From: Larix sibirica
Lineage: Eukaryota; Streptophyta; Pinopsida; Pinales; Pinaceae
Reading direction: 5' to 3'
Length of the DNA stretch: 64,000 nucleotides
NCBI GenBank assembly: GCA_004151065.3
Contig: NWUY0304030198.1
Span: 1-64,000, forward strand
In this document: piece by piece, positions 22,621-34,390 of the stretch
Layout: each line of letters opens with the position of its first letter
Position numbering within the stretch: position 1 is the stretch's first letter
Program-made: the position numbers and the translations under genes
Notes under the pieces: generated by a model
Told to the model about the DNA's origin: nothing
The model's database searches: none
What the model saw: only the letters and a program-made list of their open reading frames with translations

Positions 22621-25585
22621 TAATGACCCAACCAGAAGCGTTCTTTCTTTGGCTCTCATTCCCAACCAAGTATTATCAGTGATTATTCTTTTATTATAGC
22701 CAAACAAGTAGCGGTGGTGAATATTCCCAACCAGGAGGCAAGCGGTCTTTCTTTCGGGATCAGTCAACCATGAGCTAAAGATTGAACTGGTTACCATTCA
22801 TTCTTTGTTGTTCACCTAAAGCCTCCATCCATTACGCCTAAGACCCTCTCCCCTTTCGGGGATGTTAAAGTGAATGGTTCTTCAAAGGTTCATGAAGTTA
22901 AAGTGGCCTTTATTTTCCTTGAGTTTGGAATGGGGAGAAGAGGCACAGTACGTTTTCATAGGGAAACGAAATAACCCAAAATAGTCATTTGTTTGGGAAG
23001 TCATGTGCCTCCCGGTCTGATGAATAAACCATTCCGGAACAAGTTTCTAATTCTGGACTGGAAGAAGGAGTGTTCCATCTTGCTAAATGCGGAACGAATA
23101 GCGGCCACAACCTTCCAATGGGCTCTGGAGGCTCACATGTTCCGCCGAAAAGTCTGGAAAGAGGGGAAGGTTATATAATGACCATGGCTGCTTTGGCTAT
23201 AGGTAACCCCCTATGGAGTAAATACTTCAAAATGGAGGAGGCCCTTACTTTCAAAGCCTGTAGTAATCCCCCAAGAAGCGAGGGAATAAAAATAAGCGGG
23301 AGAGAGGGGGCCGCCTTCTCATTAGGATAAGTTTACCCAGACCATGGAGAAACCCGATCCGGAAGAACCGAAGAGGTCTTCTCCTAACAAATAAACGACG
23401 AACACAAGTAAGAGAGGGAGACCAAGAAGCCACAAACAAAAAGTGGATTGGGAGAATGTCCCATATGATTGGGACCCTATAGCGAGGAAACATAGATATT
23501 TCCCTACGAAATAATAGGGATTCTTAGGCGCCACACAGCTGCCTTTATGAATTGATAAAAAAAAACATATTAGCAAGTTGGCACCTTATGCCAATTTAGG
23601 AAGGAGCAGTGGTAATAATCACGAGGGTTTAATCCATTTATTTTCCATCTTGAAATTGCTTTTTTCCTCTGGTAGTAAAAATGTACTTTTTATATTTAAT
23701 AAATTCACTTTTTTCCATTGACTTACAAAGCCACCATAGGGCAGCATAGAATAATTACCTTAGCCTACCATAGATATGAAAGCCGGATTATTGCTACTGG
23801 TTACCATATGAATTTTTTTTATTATTTTTTTTAAGCTTGTGCTGCGAGGAGGAGCTCTGGCTCCGGTGATTATTGGTTACCTTTATTCGCGCTGGTGAAT
23901 TCGTCATGTAGGATCCGCTCGTTTGGGAGGTAGCTATACCCCGTATCTAGTTACTTAAATTATATGAGTCAATACATTATAGCTTTAGTTGGTATAGAGC
24001 ATATAGGCAGTAAGGAGTGAGACAGGTAAGAAAGCTTATAGAGGAAGCGAGAGACGAAGTGAAGTATCTCGCCCGAGGTAGGTACCTATCGTCCTGCTAA
24101 AAGACTTCATGAGTCGCCCGGATGATTTGCAATATGGTAGCCCAGAATAAGGCACGATAGTGAACAAGCCGAACAGACAAGCCAAGCAGTATGCAATTGA
24201 ATCGCTGCCTAACCAAACTACCGGAGCGAGCAATCCCAGCAAAGCCAAGTGGTGCTTACCTAATCATGTCCAGCCTATAACCGGGATACAGGGTATTGTG
24301 TTTACGACCCGCTTCAATTTATTTTGACTCGTTTTAGTTCCGTCAATTCTAACGTTTAGCCACCACAGGTTCTAGATCACGGTTTAGAGCATCTTCTGTT
24401 TAATTCGAGCAGCCTCGGTTTCTATTTATAAGCCCAGTGGGTTTGTAAAGCGTCGGTATAGTTCGACCGTCCCTTAGTTCCTCCCCCAGCGGCGAAGGTC
24501 CCAATCAACAAAAAAGCAAATGCAAAGTTTTTATAATCTGGGAAACCAAACTTAGTGTCTGCGCCGAGCCTTGACACTATTCAATAAATAAATCTTCCGT
24601 CCATTCTGCACTGCACTAAATAGAGACTCTGGTTTGGGACCTATAACTCAATCTTCAGCCGCTGCTTCTGTCCGTATATAGCTTTGACGCTGCTTGCTCA
24701 AATGTGGGTCAACCAGCTATGTAGTAAACAAGCTATGCCTCTATCTGCCCCTAACTGATACCTCCGTTACCTTAACTGCAGGGTATACTAGGTGGTAAGC
24801 TGCCTTTACTGCTTGTGTTTATGCCTTTACTACGGGATTTCAATATTGATATAGGGAATATACAAATGGATTTTCTATCTATAACTAATGTGCTCCCTAT
24901 AGATGCGTAGGTGGTTCCTAGTCTAAACCCCGCCCGGGGAAACAGTTGTCTTTGCTGGATATTGAATGGGAACTGGAAGGAGTGCTTACTTAAATGGGGT
25001 AGACTACTGGGTTTCGATCAACATCTCGCCACCTATGTCCCGCTAAAGGAGAAACTACTCAGTTAACTGGATCAATGGCATTATCAACTAGGACTGGGTC
25101 AAATGCAACTGATGAAGAAATAACTGCTTTTATCTGAACCGCCTACAGTTACTTCATTGGAAACGAAGCCTAAGCTGGTGTCTCGGCAATTTATGGCGAG
25201 TGTATAGAAAACCTTTAGCGTAATTACATATATAAATAATGACCAGCCCGGTATCTTTTTATTCGGTCGAGTGTATAAAGACCGTACATTCATAGGCAGC
25301 ACCTAAAGGCTAGTAAGTTGTGTCAAGTACGACGATACTCGTCTTTATGCAAAAGTTGACCGAAATCATACGATTCAATAGAGATTTATTAGGGCCTTCG
25401 ATCCACGCACGTCTTACGGTCTTTACCTGCCTGAGAGAGGGGAGAACAGAGGCGGTCGACTGCGGGCACCTACAACAAGGATATTACTACCTTCCTGTGG
25501 GTGGTTCAATTACTTGTGGGAGGCTTAGTTGTTAACAACCCCAATTAAGCAGGTGCGCCCATTCAACGATGTTACCTACTGCCCA
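22621..25585. other. Spacer without recognisable gene
   Basis: No gene is supported. CCCCTTTCGGGG at about 22850 is a small perfect hairpin of unknown meaning. CATGTGCCTCCCGGTCTG (near 23003) and CATGTTCCGCCGAAAAGTCT (near 23137) look like a loose duplication. Open frames of 61-86 codons are at chance level. Confidence 0.45.
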
Positions 25586-25670
25586 CGGGGCGTATTGGGG
25601 AATGTAATATACTGGCCAGCAACACCTCTCATATGATTTATCTCTTCTATTGGTTCACTTTGCATACAAC
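25586..25670 (+). repeat. Dispersed repeat G, copy 1 (partner 50280-50364)
   Basis: GGGGCGTATTGGGGAATG, CTGGCCAGCAACA, ACCTCTC and CTTTGCATACAACC appear in this order. The same order is kept at 50280-50364, with substitutions and small indels. Confidence 0.6.
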
Positions 25671-26239
25671 CTTATCTGGGCGCTCTGTCAACATATACTG
25701 AGCATAAAACTATACCCGGGAAGCAAACATAATGTACCTCTCTCTTTCCTAATTGACTTATCGGGTGGGTGAACCTAAGATCTCCTTGCTGGTGGGAACT
25801 TGCTTGGCTCAACAACCTCCTCTACTTTTTACTGAATACCCTCGTTCCCAGAGTCACTTTACTTTGCGCGTATGATTCTAAACGAGTGATACATCTATTA
25901 TATATATATAAAGCTGAAGTAAATTGCTCTTGGTGCGAAGCGCTATGAGACTAACTAATAGTGTGGATCATTCGACCCCGTATTGTGTGCCCTACCGTCC
26001 CAGACCGGGTTCATACCGTTGTAAATCCCCCCCACACCTGGTGCCTTAATAAGATAATTCATAAGGTAAAGAGGGAAGGGTTGTCTCATGCATGCCGTTC
26101 TGAGAAGAGGTGCGTTGCATGCGGTTAAGAGTGGTTCCTTGCCCAGTCATTCCGGCCGGTATTGAGTTTCCTGTGTAGGTATCCGGTTCAGGGAGTGGAG
26201 TGGATTGAAGAGGTGTTGTTAGGTGTGTGCCCCCTTCAG

Positions 26240-26345
26240 AAGCGAGTGATAAGTCCACATCACTAGCCGAGAGGAGAAGGAACTCCCACATAAAAGTATA
26301 TTCAATATAGAAAGGACTTCCCCGTCACAGGATACCCGTTCAACA
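26240..26345 (+). repeat. Dispersed repeat E, copy 2
   Basis: GATAAGTCCA, CTAGCCGAGAGGAGAAGGAA, AAGTATATTCAATA, AAAGGACTTCCCCGTCACAG and GATACCCGTTCAAC occur in the order seen at 5021-5125. This copy carries an extra CATCA and other short insertions that would break the frame open in copy 1. Confidence 0.7.
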
Positions 26346-26423
26346 GACGCCATTCAACCATACCCGAGAGATTCTGTGAGTGAGTTCCCCCGTGCCCCTC
26401 ACGAAACTTACCGCTTAGGAACT

Positions 26424-26515
26424 ACCTCGACTGGATGGGATGGAAGGAGGAGTGAATTACGAAGCTTACGTTTATTCATCAGTTGAGCATCATACGCCAT
26501 ACTCATAGAGCACCT
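26424..26515 (+). repeat. Dispersed repeat, copy 2 (partner 249-335)
   Basis: ACCTCGACTGGATGG, then GATGGAAGGAGGAGTGAATT, then CATCATACGCCATACTCATA align with 249-335. The copy lies directly downstream of E copy 2, so one larger ancestral segment may be represented here. Confidence 0.5.
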
Positions 26516-26559
26516 CAAGGCTGCCATACATAGCCGCCAGTCATAGACAGAAGGTCATT

Positions 26560-26730
26560 GCCTGTCCATACATAGACCTCGATCTCTACCCTCAACTTCT
26601 ACTAAAACCATAGCCCTCAAACAATCTTTATGAAACCTCAGCCCTCGAACTATATATATATCTTACTCTTTATCTACCTTGACCCTTGACCCTCTACGAC
26701 GGATAAAACCAGAGCCCTTCGATGCCTTCT
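26560..26730 (+). repeat. Degenerate array, 'aaaaccatagccctcgaac' words
   Basis: CTACCCTCAACTTCTACTAA, AACCATAGCCCTCAAAC, AACCTCAGCCCTCGAAC, CTTGACCCTTGACCCTC and AAACCAGAGCCCTTCG recur over 170 bp. No reading frame is supported. Confidence 0.45.
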
Positions 26731-27239
26731 CTGTTTGTGAACCAATTAGGAAGACGTATTCTTGTCTGGGGGAGATTTTGTCTTTTTTGGATCTGATACT
26801 TGCTCACCAAGACACAATAACGCATAATAAACTGGATACGATGGAAGGCTTACGGAACCCTTGAGGGGGTCCTTGCAGCCCGGCCATCCCGCCCCTTGCA
26901 GAGTTACACAGTTAACTCGTCATTACACACCTTGGGACCCCAACTCCAAGCGAACACTAACCAGGCTTTAGAAAGACATAACTAAAAAAGCTAAGATAAC
27001 CCATGTGGCTAGAGCATTTGGCTAGAACGCGTGGCTAGACCAACCCGACGATTACGCCTTCGCTTGATAAACAAACCAATTATGCTTTGCTCAACAAGAG
27101 CAACGAACCATATACCTAGGATATTCTCAATTGTGATACCAGATCTATCTCTCTTCTTGCAAACTGGAGACAATTAACTTTTTTACTTGCTTGCGTGGGC
27201 CAACGGATGGACCCAGGAGTTATCGCTAGAAGCTCATTT

Positions 27240-27850
27240 CCACATATGTATTTATGCCTCCCATGGTAATAAACTCCTTGCTATAATCATTTAGATTACT
27301 TTTGTGGGAATAGGGTTTTGGAAATATTGAAATGTTCTGGGTTGATACAACTTAACATCGTTTCTTTTATCTCATTGTTGAAGGCTTGCTATAATAATTA
27401 TGTTGGTATGATCCATTGCACTTCCCACTCCGAATAACCATTAAGCCGTAGGGAAATGTTGTAATGGTTATTCAATGATCATAATTTAATTGCATTCCTT
27501 ATAAATTACCCCAAATCAAATTTAAGGGGGGACGTTAAGTTTCATAATATATATGTATTACATAATTGAACTTGGTCATTTGAAGGATAGAAGAAGGTAG
27601 GGCTAAGCTTAGGCTCTTTAACTACTGTATCATATTTTTAGGTAATATGAACATAAACCTAGCTTAAGCTTTTCAAATACCAAACTTTTGGCTTACTCTC
27701 TATTTGGCGTACCCTTAAATATACATAAACATATAATTTGGCATGGTTTATTACGTAAAAATTACAGTTGGTGAGTGCAGAGCATAGATTCATCATTGGG
27801 GGCAATTAGCATAAAAAATATGTACATAATCCCCCATGTTCTTTATTACT
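27240..27850 (+). mobile_element. AT-rich segment with polypurine tract; possible LTR debris
   Basis: This segment is clearly more AT-rich than its surroundings. A purine run TTAAGGGGGGA (about 27522-27532) is followed by CGTTAAGTTTCATAATATAT. Plant Ty3/gypsy elements commonly have such a tract just before the 3' LTR. No TG..CA ends, target duplication or second LTR could be found by eye. The call is an inference only. Ordinary AT-rich spacer would look similar. Confidence 0.25.
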
Positions 27851-27859
27851 AGAAGCATA

Positions 27860-27990
27860 ATCCCGGAGGTTACGTCCTTAGCTTTGAAGGTGAGCTAAAG
27901 GCTCCGTAGCTTTTTAGGTGAAGGGAGGGGTGGCTGCTAAGAGCTCAGCTCCGTAGCTTCATCCGTAGCTCTGTCGCATTCAGAGCAAAT
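27860..27990 (+). repeat. Degenerate array, 'ctccgtagctt' words
   Basis: CTAAAGGCTCCGTAGCTTTT, AGCTCAGCTCCGTAGCTTCA and TCCGTAGCTCTGTCG recur over 130 bp with no fixed period. Confidence 0.5.
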
Positions 27991-28834
27991 GAGTATAACC
28001 GCTTCCTATTAGCATAGTCAATAGAATGACTGCGCTTGCTGTCCTGTTGTCTAGATATTCCCAGCTATTATCCGTGCAGCGTTTTAATAAAATATCTTTC
28101 CTTCTTTGGCTGGTAGAAGCTTCTGGTACCCAGCTGGAAATATTGGTACCCAGCGGTAGGAATGCCGAGTAAATGGGCCTGCCCTAGTCAGAATCGGAAA
28201 CTGCCTAATAACGTACTCATTACGTAAATTACCTCATAACGTATCGCTATAAAACTGCTTTCAACCTGCATTCATTCTGTCTTTTGCCTGCTCTCTTATC
28301 AATGGGGTAATAAGCTTGCCCCAGAAAGAAAGAAGGGCAGGAAGGGCAGGTCCCCTAGAGCTGCTAGTTGGTCAATATAATAAATAGCAGTTCATGAGGC
28401 AGTTTCCTAATGACTAACTGAAAAAAAAAAAGAATGGATCAAGGCTTTGTTACACGACCTGAGAGGGAAGGAATATTGGTAAGTACTCTAATCGCAGACT
28501 AATAGGGCAAGCCTTAACCGCTTCTTATAAGGAAGGTCCCAAACCCCATGAAAGGAAGGAGGGCTAACCTATGTGGTAGATAGCAAGGAAGGTAAAAAGG
28601 GAGGGGCTGGGAACGAATGGCCTTGGAATGGTATTTGTGTGCCTAAGTTGTATACTGACCAAATTTGTATGCCTCAATTGTGTGCTAAAGTAATTATATA
28701 TATAATATTGTATGCAAAGTAGACGAACTCAGCTTACTTTGGCAGGTGGAAACATAAAATAAATCTCCTTTTTTGTAACTCGAAGGATGTATTTATTTCA
28801 CGATAACTACAAGTACGGGACAATGACCTTAACT

Positions 28835-28915
28835 AGCCAACACAAGCACGGGACTCGAATCTGTGCTTGATTAGCTCTAAGTGATTAGCTATAGCAGACC
28901 AACCACAAAATAATC
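28835..28915 (-). other. tRNA-like / SINE-like A and B box phrase
   Basis: On the minus strand, TAGCTAATCACTTAGAGC resembles a pol III A box/D-arm phrase. About 14 nt later, GATTCGAGTCC is one base from the B-box consensus. CAAGCAC and GTGCTTG flank the B box as a 7-bp stem. The A-to-B spacing is too short for a normal tRNA, and no acceptor or anticodon stem can be built. It could be a truncated tRNA-derived SINE or a chance phrase. Confidence 0.25.
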
Positions 28916-28925
28916 TAAGGCGCCA

Positions 28926-30150
28926 TTGATCCTTCGGGCTGATAATACTACTTTAATTGGCCCTAAGACGCGGGCAGATCCCTGTTTATTTTCTATAGGG
29001 GAAAAGGAAGCAATCTTTATGAATGAGCATGTTCCATCATTCTTCATTTGGTCATTCCTTATATATGTAATTACGCCTTATTCAATTGCTGGAGTGGAGT
29101 CATTCAATAATAGGTCCAATAGGTCTTGTCCCAAAAGCATAGGATCACATGGGCCTAAAAACATAAAAATAACTTGACCTATCGCAGCAGTTATCCCAAC
29201 GATTATACTCGCGCCTCCTCTATGCTATGCATAACACAGCATTTAGCCCCTTTGGTTTTGTTTCATACAGCCACATAAAAACATCTCCAACCAACTACCT
29301 ACTCAGCTCTGAAGAATTTATGATTATAGCTCTGACGAGTAAAATCGCTCGGACTCAGATCGCTCCGACGATAGCGAAACGGGTCTCTCCCTTTCTTTTA
29401 AGTAAAATAAAAAATGACCCAGCACAAGCTCCTGATCTCTTTCTTTACTACATACGAATCAGTATAATATAAATTATGAGGATATATTAAATAGGGTTGC
29501 CTCTGAAAGTCTCCCCACACTACTCATCTTTATAACAATTTGGAAATAATTAAATAGTAGATATCAGGTTCCCAAGCTACTCATATTTAAAACATACATA
29601 ATAGTAATCACAAAGAGAGAGAGCACACGCAGGCAGGGGAGACCCCCACGTGGGGTGGCAGTTTCTAATAGCTCACCTCGAGCGAGGTAATCGTAGAGCA
29701 TATTAAAACCACTTTCCCAAAATTAGATGACAGCCATTTGATTTGCCTGGAGGTCGCCGAATAAACAGGGCTAACTATCCTTCGGTGGAGTATAGAATAC
29801 CTCTTTATTTCGCCCCATGCATGGTCAGTCGGTCCTTACAGCAGCATCCCAAAAAGTAATTCAAATATAAGATAAAACACAGCTTTGGAAAAAGAGTAAT
29901 AAAGAGAATCACAGAAATTAGAAAGGGGATACCAAAAGTAATAAAGACAGAATTCAAAGTAGCAATTAGATGGATCAATAAGATGGAAGAGAGGAGCAAG
30001 TTATAAGTAAGGAATATAACTAACTCATTATCGAAGGTCCTCCAGACATGCCTGAGAAAGGTCCCCATAAAAAAGGTAATCTCCTTATGAAAAGTAGATA
30101 CTACCTCCCTCTTACCAAGAAAGAGACGATCTCCCTAAGCTAGCTTTCGG
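28926..30150. other. Spacer; open frames not supported
   Basis: Plus frames of 83 codons (28926-29177) and 81 codons (29227-29472) and a minus frame of 87 codons (29805-30068, hydrophobic) show no family motif. On the minus strand about 43 codons near 29085-29215 also stay open. I cannot assign any of them. Confidence 0.4.
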
Positions 30151-30580
30151 ACTTACTCGGCAGGAAAGGCCGGCCTTCCATTTGGACTTAGGCAGATCTT
30201 ACCGGCCGGGGTTGGACTTACTGGGAATTACCGGGGTTGGACGGACTTACCGGGAAAGAGTAGCAAAGGAAGGAGGATAGCACAGGTATTACCTGTAACA
30301 AATGCCTTCGAAAGCTCAAAACATGACTTCGAAAGGTCCTGAAAGAACATGCTTTCAAAAGGTCCTTCGAAACAAGACATATTTATTCCCCTAAAACCTT
30401 TTCACTTCGTTCCTCACCTACCTCCCACCGGGATCAATACTAGCTCCTCCTACCTACATTCTCTCTCTTACCGGGGGGATTCGCCCGCTATCTATCTATT
30501 AGGTAGGTCCTCCCTTAACTCTTACCGGGGCTTCGCCCCACAAGCAAGCAATCTCTCTCCCAAGAAAGGGAAGTAGCGTA
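30151..30580 (+). repeat. Degenerate arrays, 'ttaccggggttggac' and 'ttcgaaaggtcc'
   Basis: ATCTTACCGGCCGGGGTTGG, ATTACCGGGGTTGGAC and CTTACCGGGAAAG follow each other at 30190-30260. GCCTTCGAAAGCTC, CTTCGAAAGGTCC and GGTCCTTCGAAACAAG occur at 30303-30375. CTTACCGGGG words return at 30468-30540. Several neighbouring vocabularies seem to be nested. Confidence 0.5.
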
Positions 30581-30639
30581 GCGCGAGAAGGGATAAACGA
30601 GGGAGGGAGAGAGCCACCTTGGGAGGGAGAGACCTAGCA

Positions 30640-31220
30640 AGCCCCTTAACGAAGTAATAATGAATGCTTGGTCTTACAAGATAGATAAGGTGGGGAAATA
30701 ACGTAAGATACTTAGATTAACAACTTACTTATCTCCTTAGACCCACGAAGTAATCCCCATCTACATCTTCTTACTTATTTTCCGAGATCCACGAAAGCCT
30801 TAGATATTATATAATAAAAAAAAACACACTTAATGTAACATAAGATATAAGTCCCCACCTTCACGAAGTAATCACCTTAGATCTACGAAAGCTATGATAA
30901 TTACACACAAACTTAACGTAAGTAACATAATATAAGGAATAGGTCAACAAAAAAAGCCCCTTAACGAGCACCCTGAGAGCAGGCAAGGCCACACTATTTT
31001 GAGATCCAAATTTCATAACGCCAAAGGAAGGAGAGATACTTATAACGAAGTATTTCCTAACATTATTTTTATACGGATATTTCTGTCCTAACCAAGACTT
31101 CAAACGAAACGAAGACACCCCAAGAGCAGGCTTAACGAAGCCTCTAACTAAGTCCTAGCCGCGCCCGTATTTCCTAACGCCTAAAGGAAGGAAGGTAAGC
31201 CCAACAAGTAACGAAGTCTT
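30640..31220 (+). repeat. Degenerate array, 'ccttagatccacgaagtaatc' words
   Basis: CCTTAACGAAGTAATAATG, CTTAGACCCACGAAGTAATC, GATCCACGAAAGCCTTAG, TTCACGAAGTAATCACCTTA and GATCTACGAAAGC recur from about 30640 to 30900. CTTAACGAAGCC and AACGAAGTCTTCC words run on to 31220. The minus frame of 85 codons in it has no motif. Confidence 0.55.
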
Positions 31221-31229
31221 CCCTAGTAT

Positions 31230-31440
31230 ACTATTTCTATACCGGACTTTATACCAGTTTGGACCTGATTCCTGTACCCTTATATAAAGCCTGATACCAG
31301 TCAGCACATCCCTGTACCCTATCCCTGTACCTTGTATGTATAGGAGCTATCCCCAGAGGGCCAAAGAGATAAGGTTAGTAAGGACCTGATCCCGAATATA
31401 AGGACCCGATCCCTGGAACTTAGCCTGGATCCAATAAGCT
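31230..31440 (+). repeat. Degenerate array, 'cctgatccctgtaccc' words
   Basis: GGACCTGATTCCTGTACCCT, GCCTGATACCAGT, ATCCCTGTACCCTATCCCTG, GGACCTGATCCCG and GGACCCGATCCCTGG recur over 200 bp. The repeat is strongly C/T-rich on the plus strand. Confidence 0.55.
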
Positions 31441-31820
31441 AGTAGTTCAAACTACACTTGCTTTCTTTCCTTAACACTTTAGCTAAGCTCATCAGTGGAA
31501 AGGAGGAGTGTCGTGTCTGGGCCTTTTCCTTATCCTTCTCCTTTTTAATTGAAGGGCATTGGTGACGTATATTTATATTTATATACGTTGCCCCTTCGGC
31601 AAGCAAAAGGGATAACCAAATGGAGAACCTACATAAACCAACCAGCATTTTCCAGAAATGAGGCGGTTTAATTAAATTAATGGTGCTAATGGGGGAAATT
31701 AAGTGCGCCCTCCTCTTGCGCCTTGTAGGGTAGGGGAGCTGTTTACAGCCAGGTGCTTTTTATGGTCCTTCGGTTATCTCTTTCTTAGGGGGGAATAAAG
31801 TGGGGGATAAATAGATATAA

Positions 31821-31912
31821 GGGCTTGGCCAGATAATATAATATATAAGGTTATAGTTAATGGTTTTTCCCTGTATGAAGCGTGAAAGGGCCAGGCTATA
31901 TAATATATAAGG
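31821..31912 (+). repeat. Two-copy local duplication
   Basis: GGGCTTGGCCAGATAATATA then ATATATAAGG (31821-31850) recurs as GGGCCAGGCTATATAATATA then TAAGG (31888-31912). The two are about 67 bp apart. Confidence 0.65.
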
Positions 31913-32762
31913 CTTTCTCTAGTTACCCTATGGGGGGTATCCCCCTTCCTGTGCTACTCCCGCTACTGCTATTTCCGCCGCTATTCTCGCTACTTTTTTC
32001 CGGGAGCCTAAAGACAGGACCAACCTTTCTGATGCTTAGGTCAGATAACCATATATAAATAGAGTTTGAGGGGAATAAATTGAAAAATGAACCACATCTA
32101 TAAGGTGTTAAAGGTGATGACTCCGTTTTGGGCCCCGGTAAACCCAGTAACTAGAGATAGCATAAAGAGAAAACATAAGATCGGTAACTCAGGCTTAACA
32201 AAGCGTTAGCGAATGGAATCTTTTTTTAGGTTCGGTTCGTTAGCTAAGTGTAATCGCTAACTAAGGTCCTGCGCCCTTGATTTATTCCCCTAAAAGAGCT
32301 AGCTCTGCGATTGAGGGAATAATATAGTAGCTCAACCCAACCAGTACCTGATAAACCCGGTCAAGTCCTTATAACCCCCTTTATATATATAACCTTTATT
32401 TCAGGTAAATCCTTCGATTGTCCTGATTAACCCTTCTATTTTTAGCCTCGTAATCTCAATACAATAGTAAGTCTTGAAAGAATTAGTTTAGATATTTCTC
32501 TTTTGTCATGAAGAAGGGCGAAGTCAACCCAGGTGGGAAGGTCCTTAAATGCCCCGAAAAGATTTGACAAAAAAGGCTTACGGAGATCTTTAGAGGGTAA
32601 ATGCTCCGTTAAGACTTTACCGTATACTTTTCAATTTCGTGCATATCATCACTGAACAATGAGGGTTAACAGCTAGGGTAACTGCCCCATTACTCTCCTT
32701 ACCATTACTTGCCTCCTTGCCTTATGAGTAGGATATGGATATACTGGTTTGGATTAGTCTCC
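31913..32762. other. Spacer without recognisable gene
   Basis: No gene is seen. CCGCTACTGCTATTTCCGCC-type words occur near 31965-32000. TCCTGATTAACCC and CCTGATAAACCC words occur near 32345-32435. Confidence 0.45.
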
Positions 32763-32850
32763 TTAGGCTTATATTTACCCTTCTTAATTATGGATCGATT
32801 AGTTCTTTAGGCTTATATTTACCCGTCTTAATTATGGATCGGTTAGTTCT
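32763..32850 (+). repeat. Perfect-period tandem duplication, 44 bp
   Basis: TTAGGCTTATATTTACCC starts at 32763 and again at 32807. The units run TTAATTATGGATCGATTAGT and TTAATTATGGATCGGTTAGT, so only two or three bases differ. This is one of the youngest-looking tandem repeats in the window. The 69-codon plus frame covering it is a by-product. Confidence 0.9.
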
Positions 32851-33066
32851 GGTTAGAGAGGTCTTTTACGCTTATTATAGTCCAGTTGGAGCTCCGACGG
32901 GAAAGGGCGGCGAATTTCCCCCAATTTTTACCATAGGGGAATGAGCCCTCCGCCCAGATAGGAACACTATCTATTAAGGTTAGCTTATAATTCGGATACT
33001 TCTTTATGTTATAATAGTTACTCTTTGATGCCTGTTTAAACAATGAGACCTGTTCTAACAATCTGA

Positions 33067-33098
33067 TATGCTCATTCCATTATATGCTCATTCCATTA
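33067..33098 (+). repeat. Perfect 16-bp tandem duplication
   Basis: TATGCTCATTCCATTA is present twice, back to back, without a mismatch. Confidence 0.9.
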
Positions 33099-33164
33099 GG
33101 CTCTTATATATTTAATATACGTGAATTAAAAGCCTTAATTTAAAGGCCTTATCAATGAAGTAAG

Positions 33165-33305
33165 ATAAAACGGTAAGCATAAAGTGGTAAGCATAGAGAC
33201 CAGCCAGCATTAAGCAGAAAGACCATGGAGCATGGAGATCAGGAAGCACTAAGCAGATAGACTAGGTATAAAGTAGGAAGCATTAAGCATAGATCTCTAT
33301 AGCTA
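33165..33305 (+). repeat. Degenerate array, 'gtaagcataaag' words
   Basis: AAACGGTAAGCATAAAGTGG, GTAAGCATAGAGACC, AGCATTAAGCAGAAAGACC, AGCACTAAGCAGATAGAC and GGAAGCATTAAGCATAGATC recur over 140 bp. Confidence 0.55.
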
Positions 33306-34309
33306 GCTGCCTTATTAATACATCTAGTCAATGCCCTTTAATGCATAAAGCCAATGCCTTACACTAAGAAAGCAGTACAGGGCTAGCCAAAGAGAGCCCT
33401 ATGGTCACCTGTTGAGTGTTGTTTGGCTTTATTCCCAATAGTACTTCTGTGTTTGGTTTTTTACCTAAGGCATGTAATTTTGGGTGAACTGTGGCACTAA
33501 CTCTGAGGTAAATGGGCGTGTTGTGATAAAATGAATTCGCAGTGGGCTTTCGGTGGACTGTAGACTCCCTCCTTCCTTCTGTTGGACTTGGTGAGGCTAA
33601 AGCTAAGGGTTTCCGAGGGCTGCTCCCTTCTGTAGGACCTACCTACCTTATCTGTTGGGCTTGGTTTACTAAATATAGTCAAAAGGTCCCAGGTTCAAGG
33701 CTTCTGTGGGACGACTTTTTTTAGGCTGAAGGGTACTACTTATCCACTCGGGTGATGAATGAGGACTTGTCCCTCTGGTTGGGTATGCTTGTAACATGGG
33801 GCACTCCATAACCTCTATCAGAAACATGTACTAGGTACTGACTAGCTGCAACGACTAGTCCTCCTGGCTCTTCTCTCGAATGTGTGCAATAAATAAAGAT
33901 CTAACGGGGCAAGCATAACTCACCTCCCTTCTCTGACTGTTACTACCTGACTGGTACAAAGTTTCTGGCGCATGACCTTTAAACGGGTGCATAATAAGTA
34001 AGCATCGTGGATTAATTCCTTCAAGAAATGAAATGTAGGAACCATGTGTTCCATATTGATAAGTGAGTTCTAGATAGAGGGTCTCTAAATAGAGGGTATC
34101 GAGGTATAGGGGGTTGGGTTTAAGGTAGAGGTAAAGGGTAAAAATAACCCGATGAAGCTTGGCGACAGGGCTGGGAGAATCCGTTAGGCAATAAAAGTGT
34201 AGTGGCTAAACCTTACGAGAATGACACCCATCACATGAAACCAACATACTTTGCGATATAACCTACACTAGTGGATACACCAGTAAACATAAGCCTTCTG
34301 CCTTCAGTT

Positions 34310-34390
34310 AAAAGCCCGTAACCAGGAATAGAAGCCTTTCACCAAGGGGCTTTCACCTTGAACCTGTAACCTATCACCTTTTTCCACCCC
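34310..34390 (-). repeat. Degenerate array shared with 2930-3022
   Basis: Read on the minus strand, GGTTACAGGTTCAAGGTG matches 3003-3020 on the plus strand. AAGCCCCTTGGTGAAAGGCT and CTGGTTACGGGC continue the vocabulary. AGGTTCAAGGCTTCTG near 33687 (plus) and CGTAACCTGTAAACC near 48.55 kb (minus) belong to the same word family. Confidence 0.45.

Noticed and set aside
22363-22797. 144-codon minus frame as a gene
   Set aside because: The Leu/Arg-rich middle is the translation of a GCAAGCAG word array; no motif is present.
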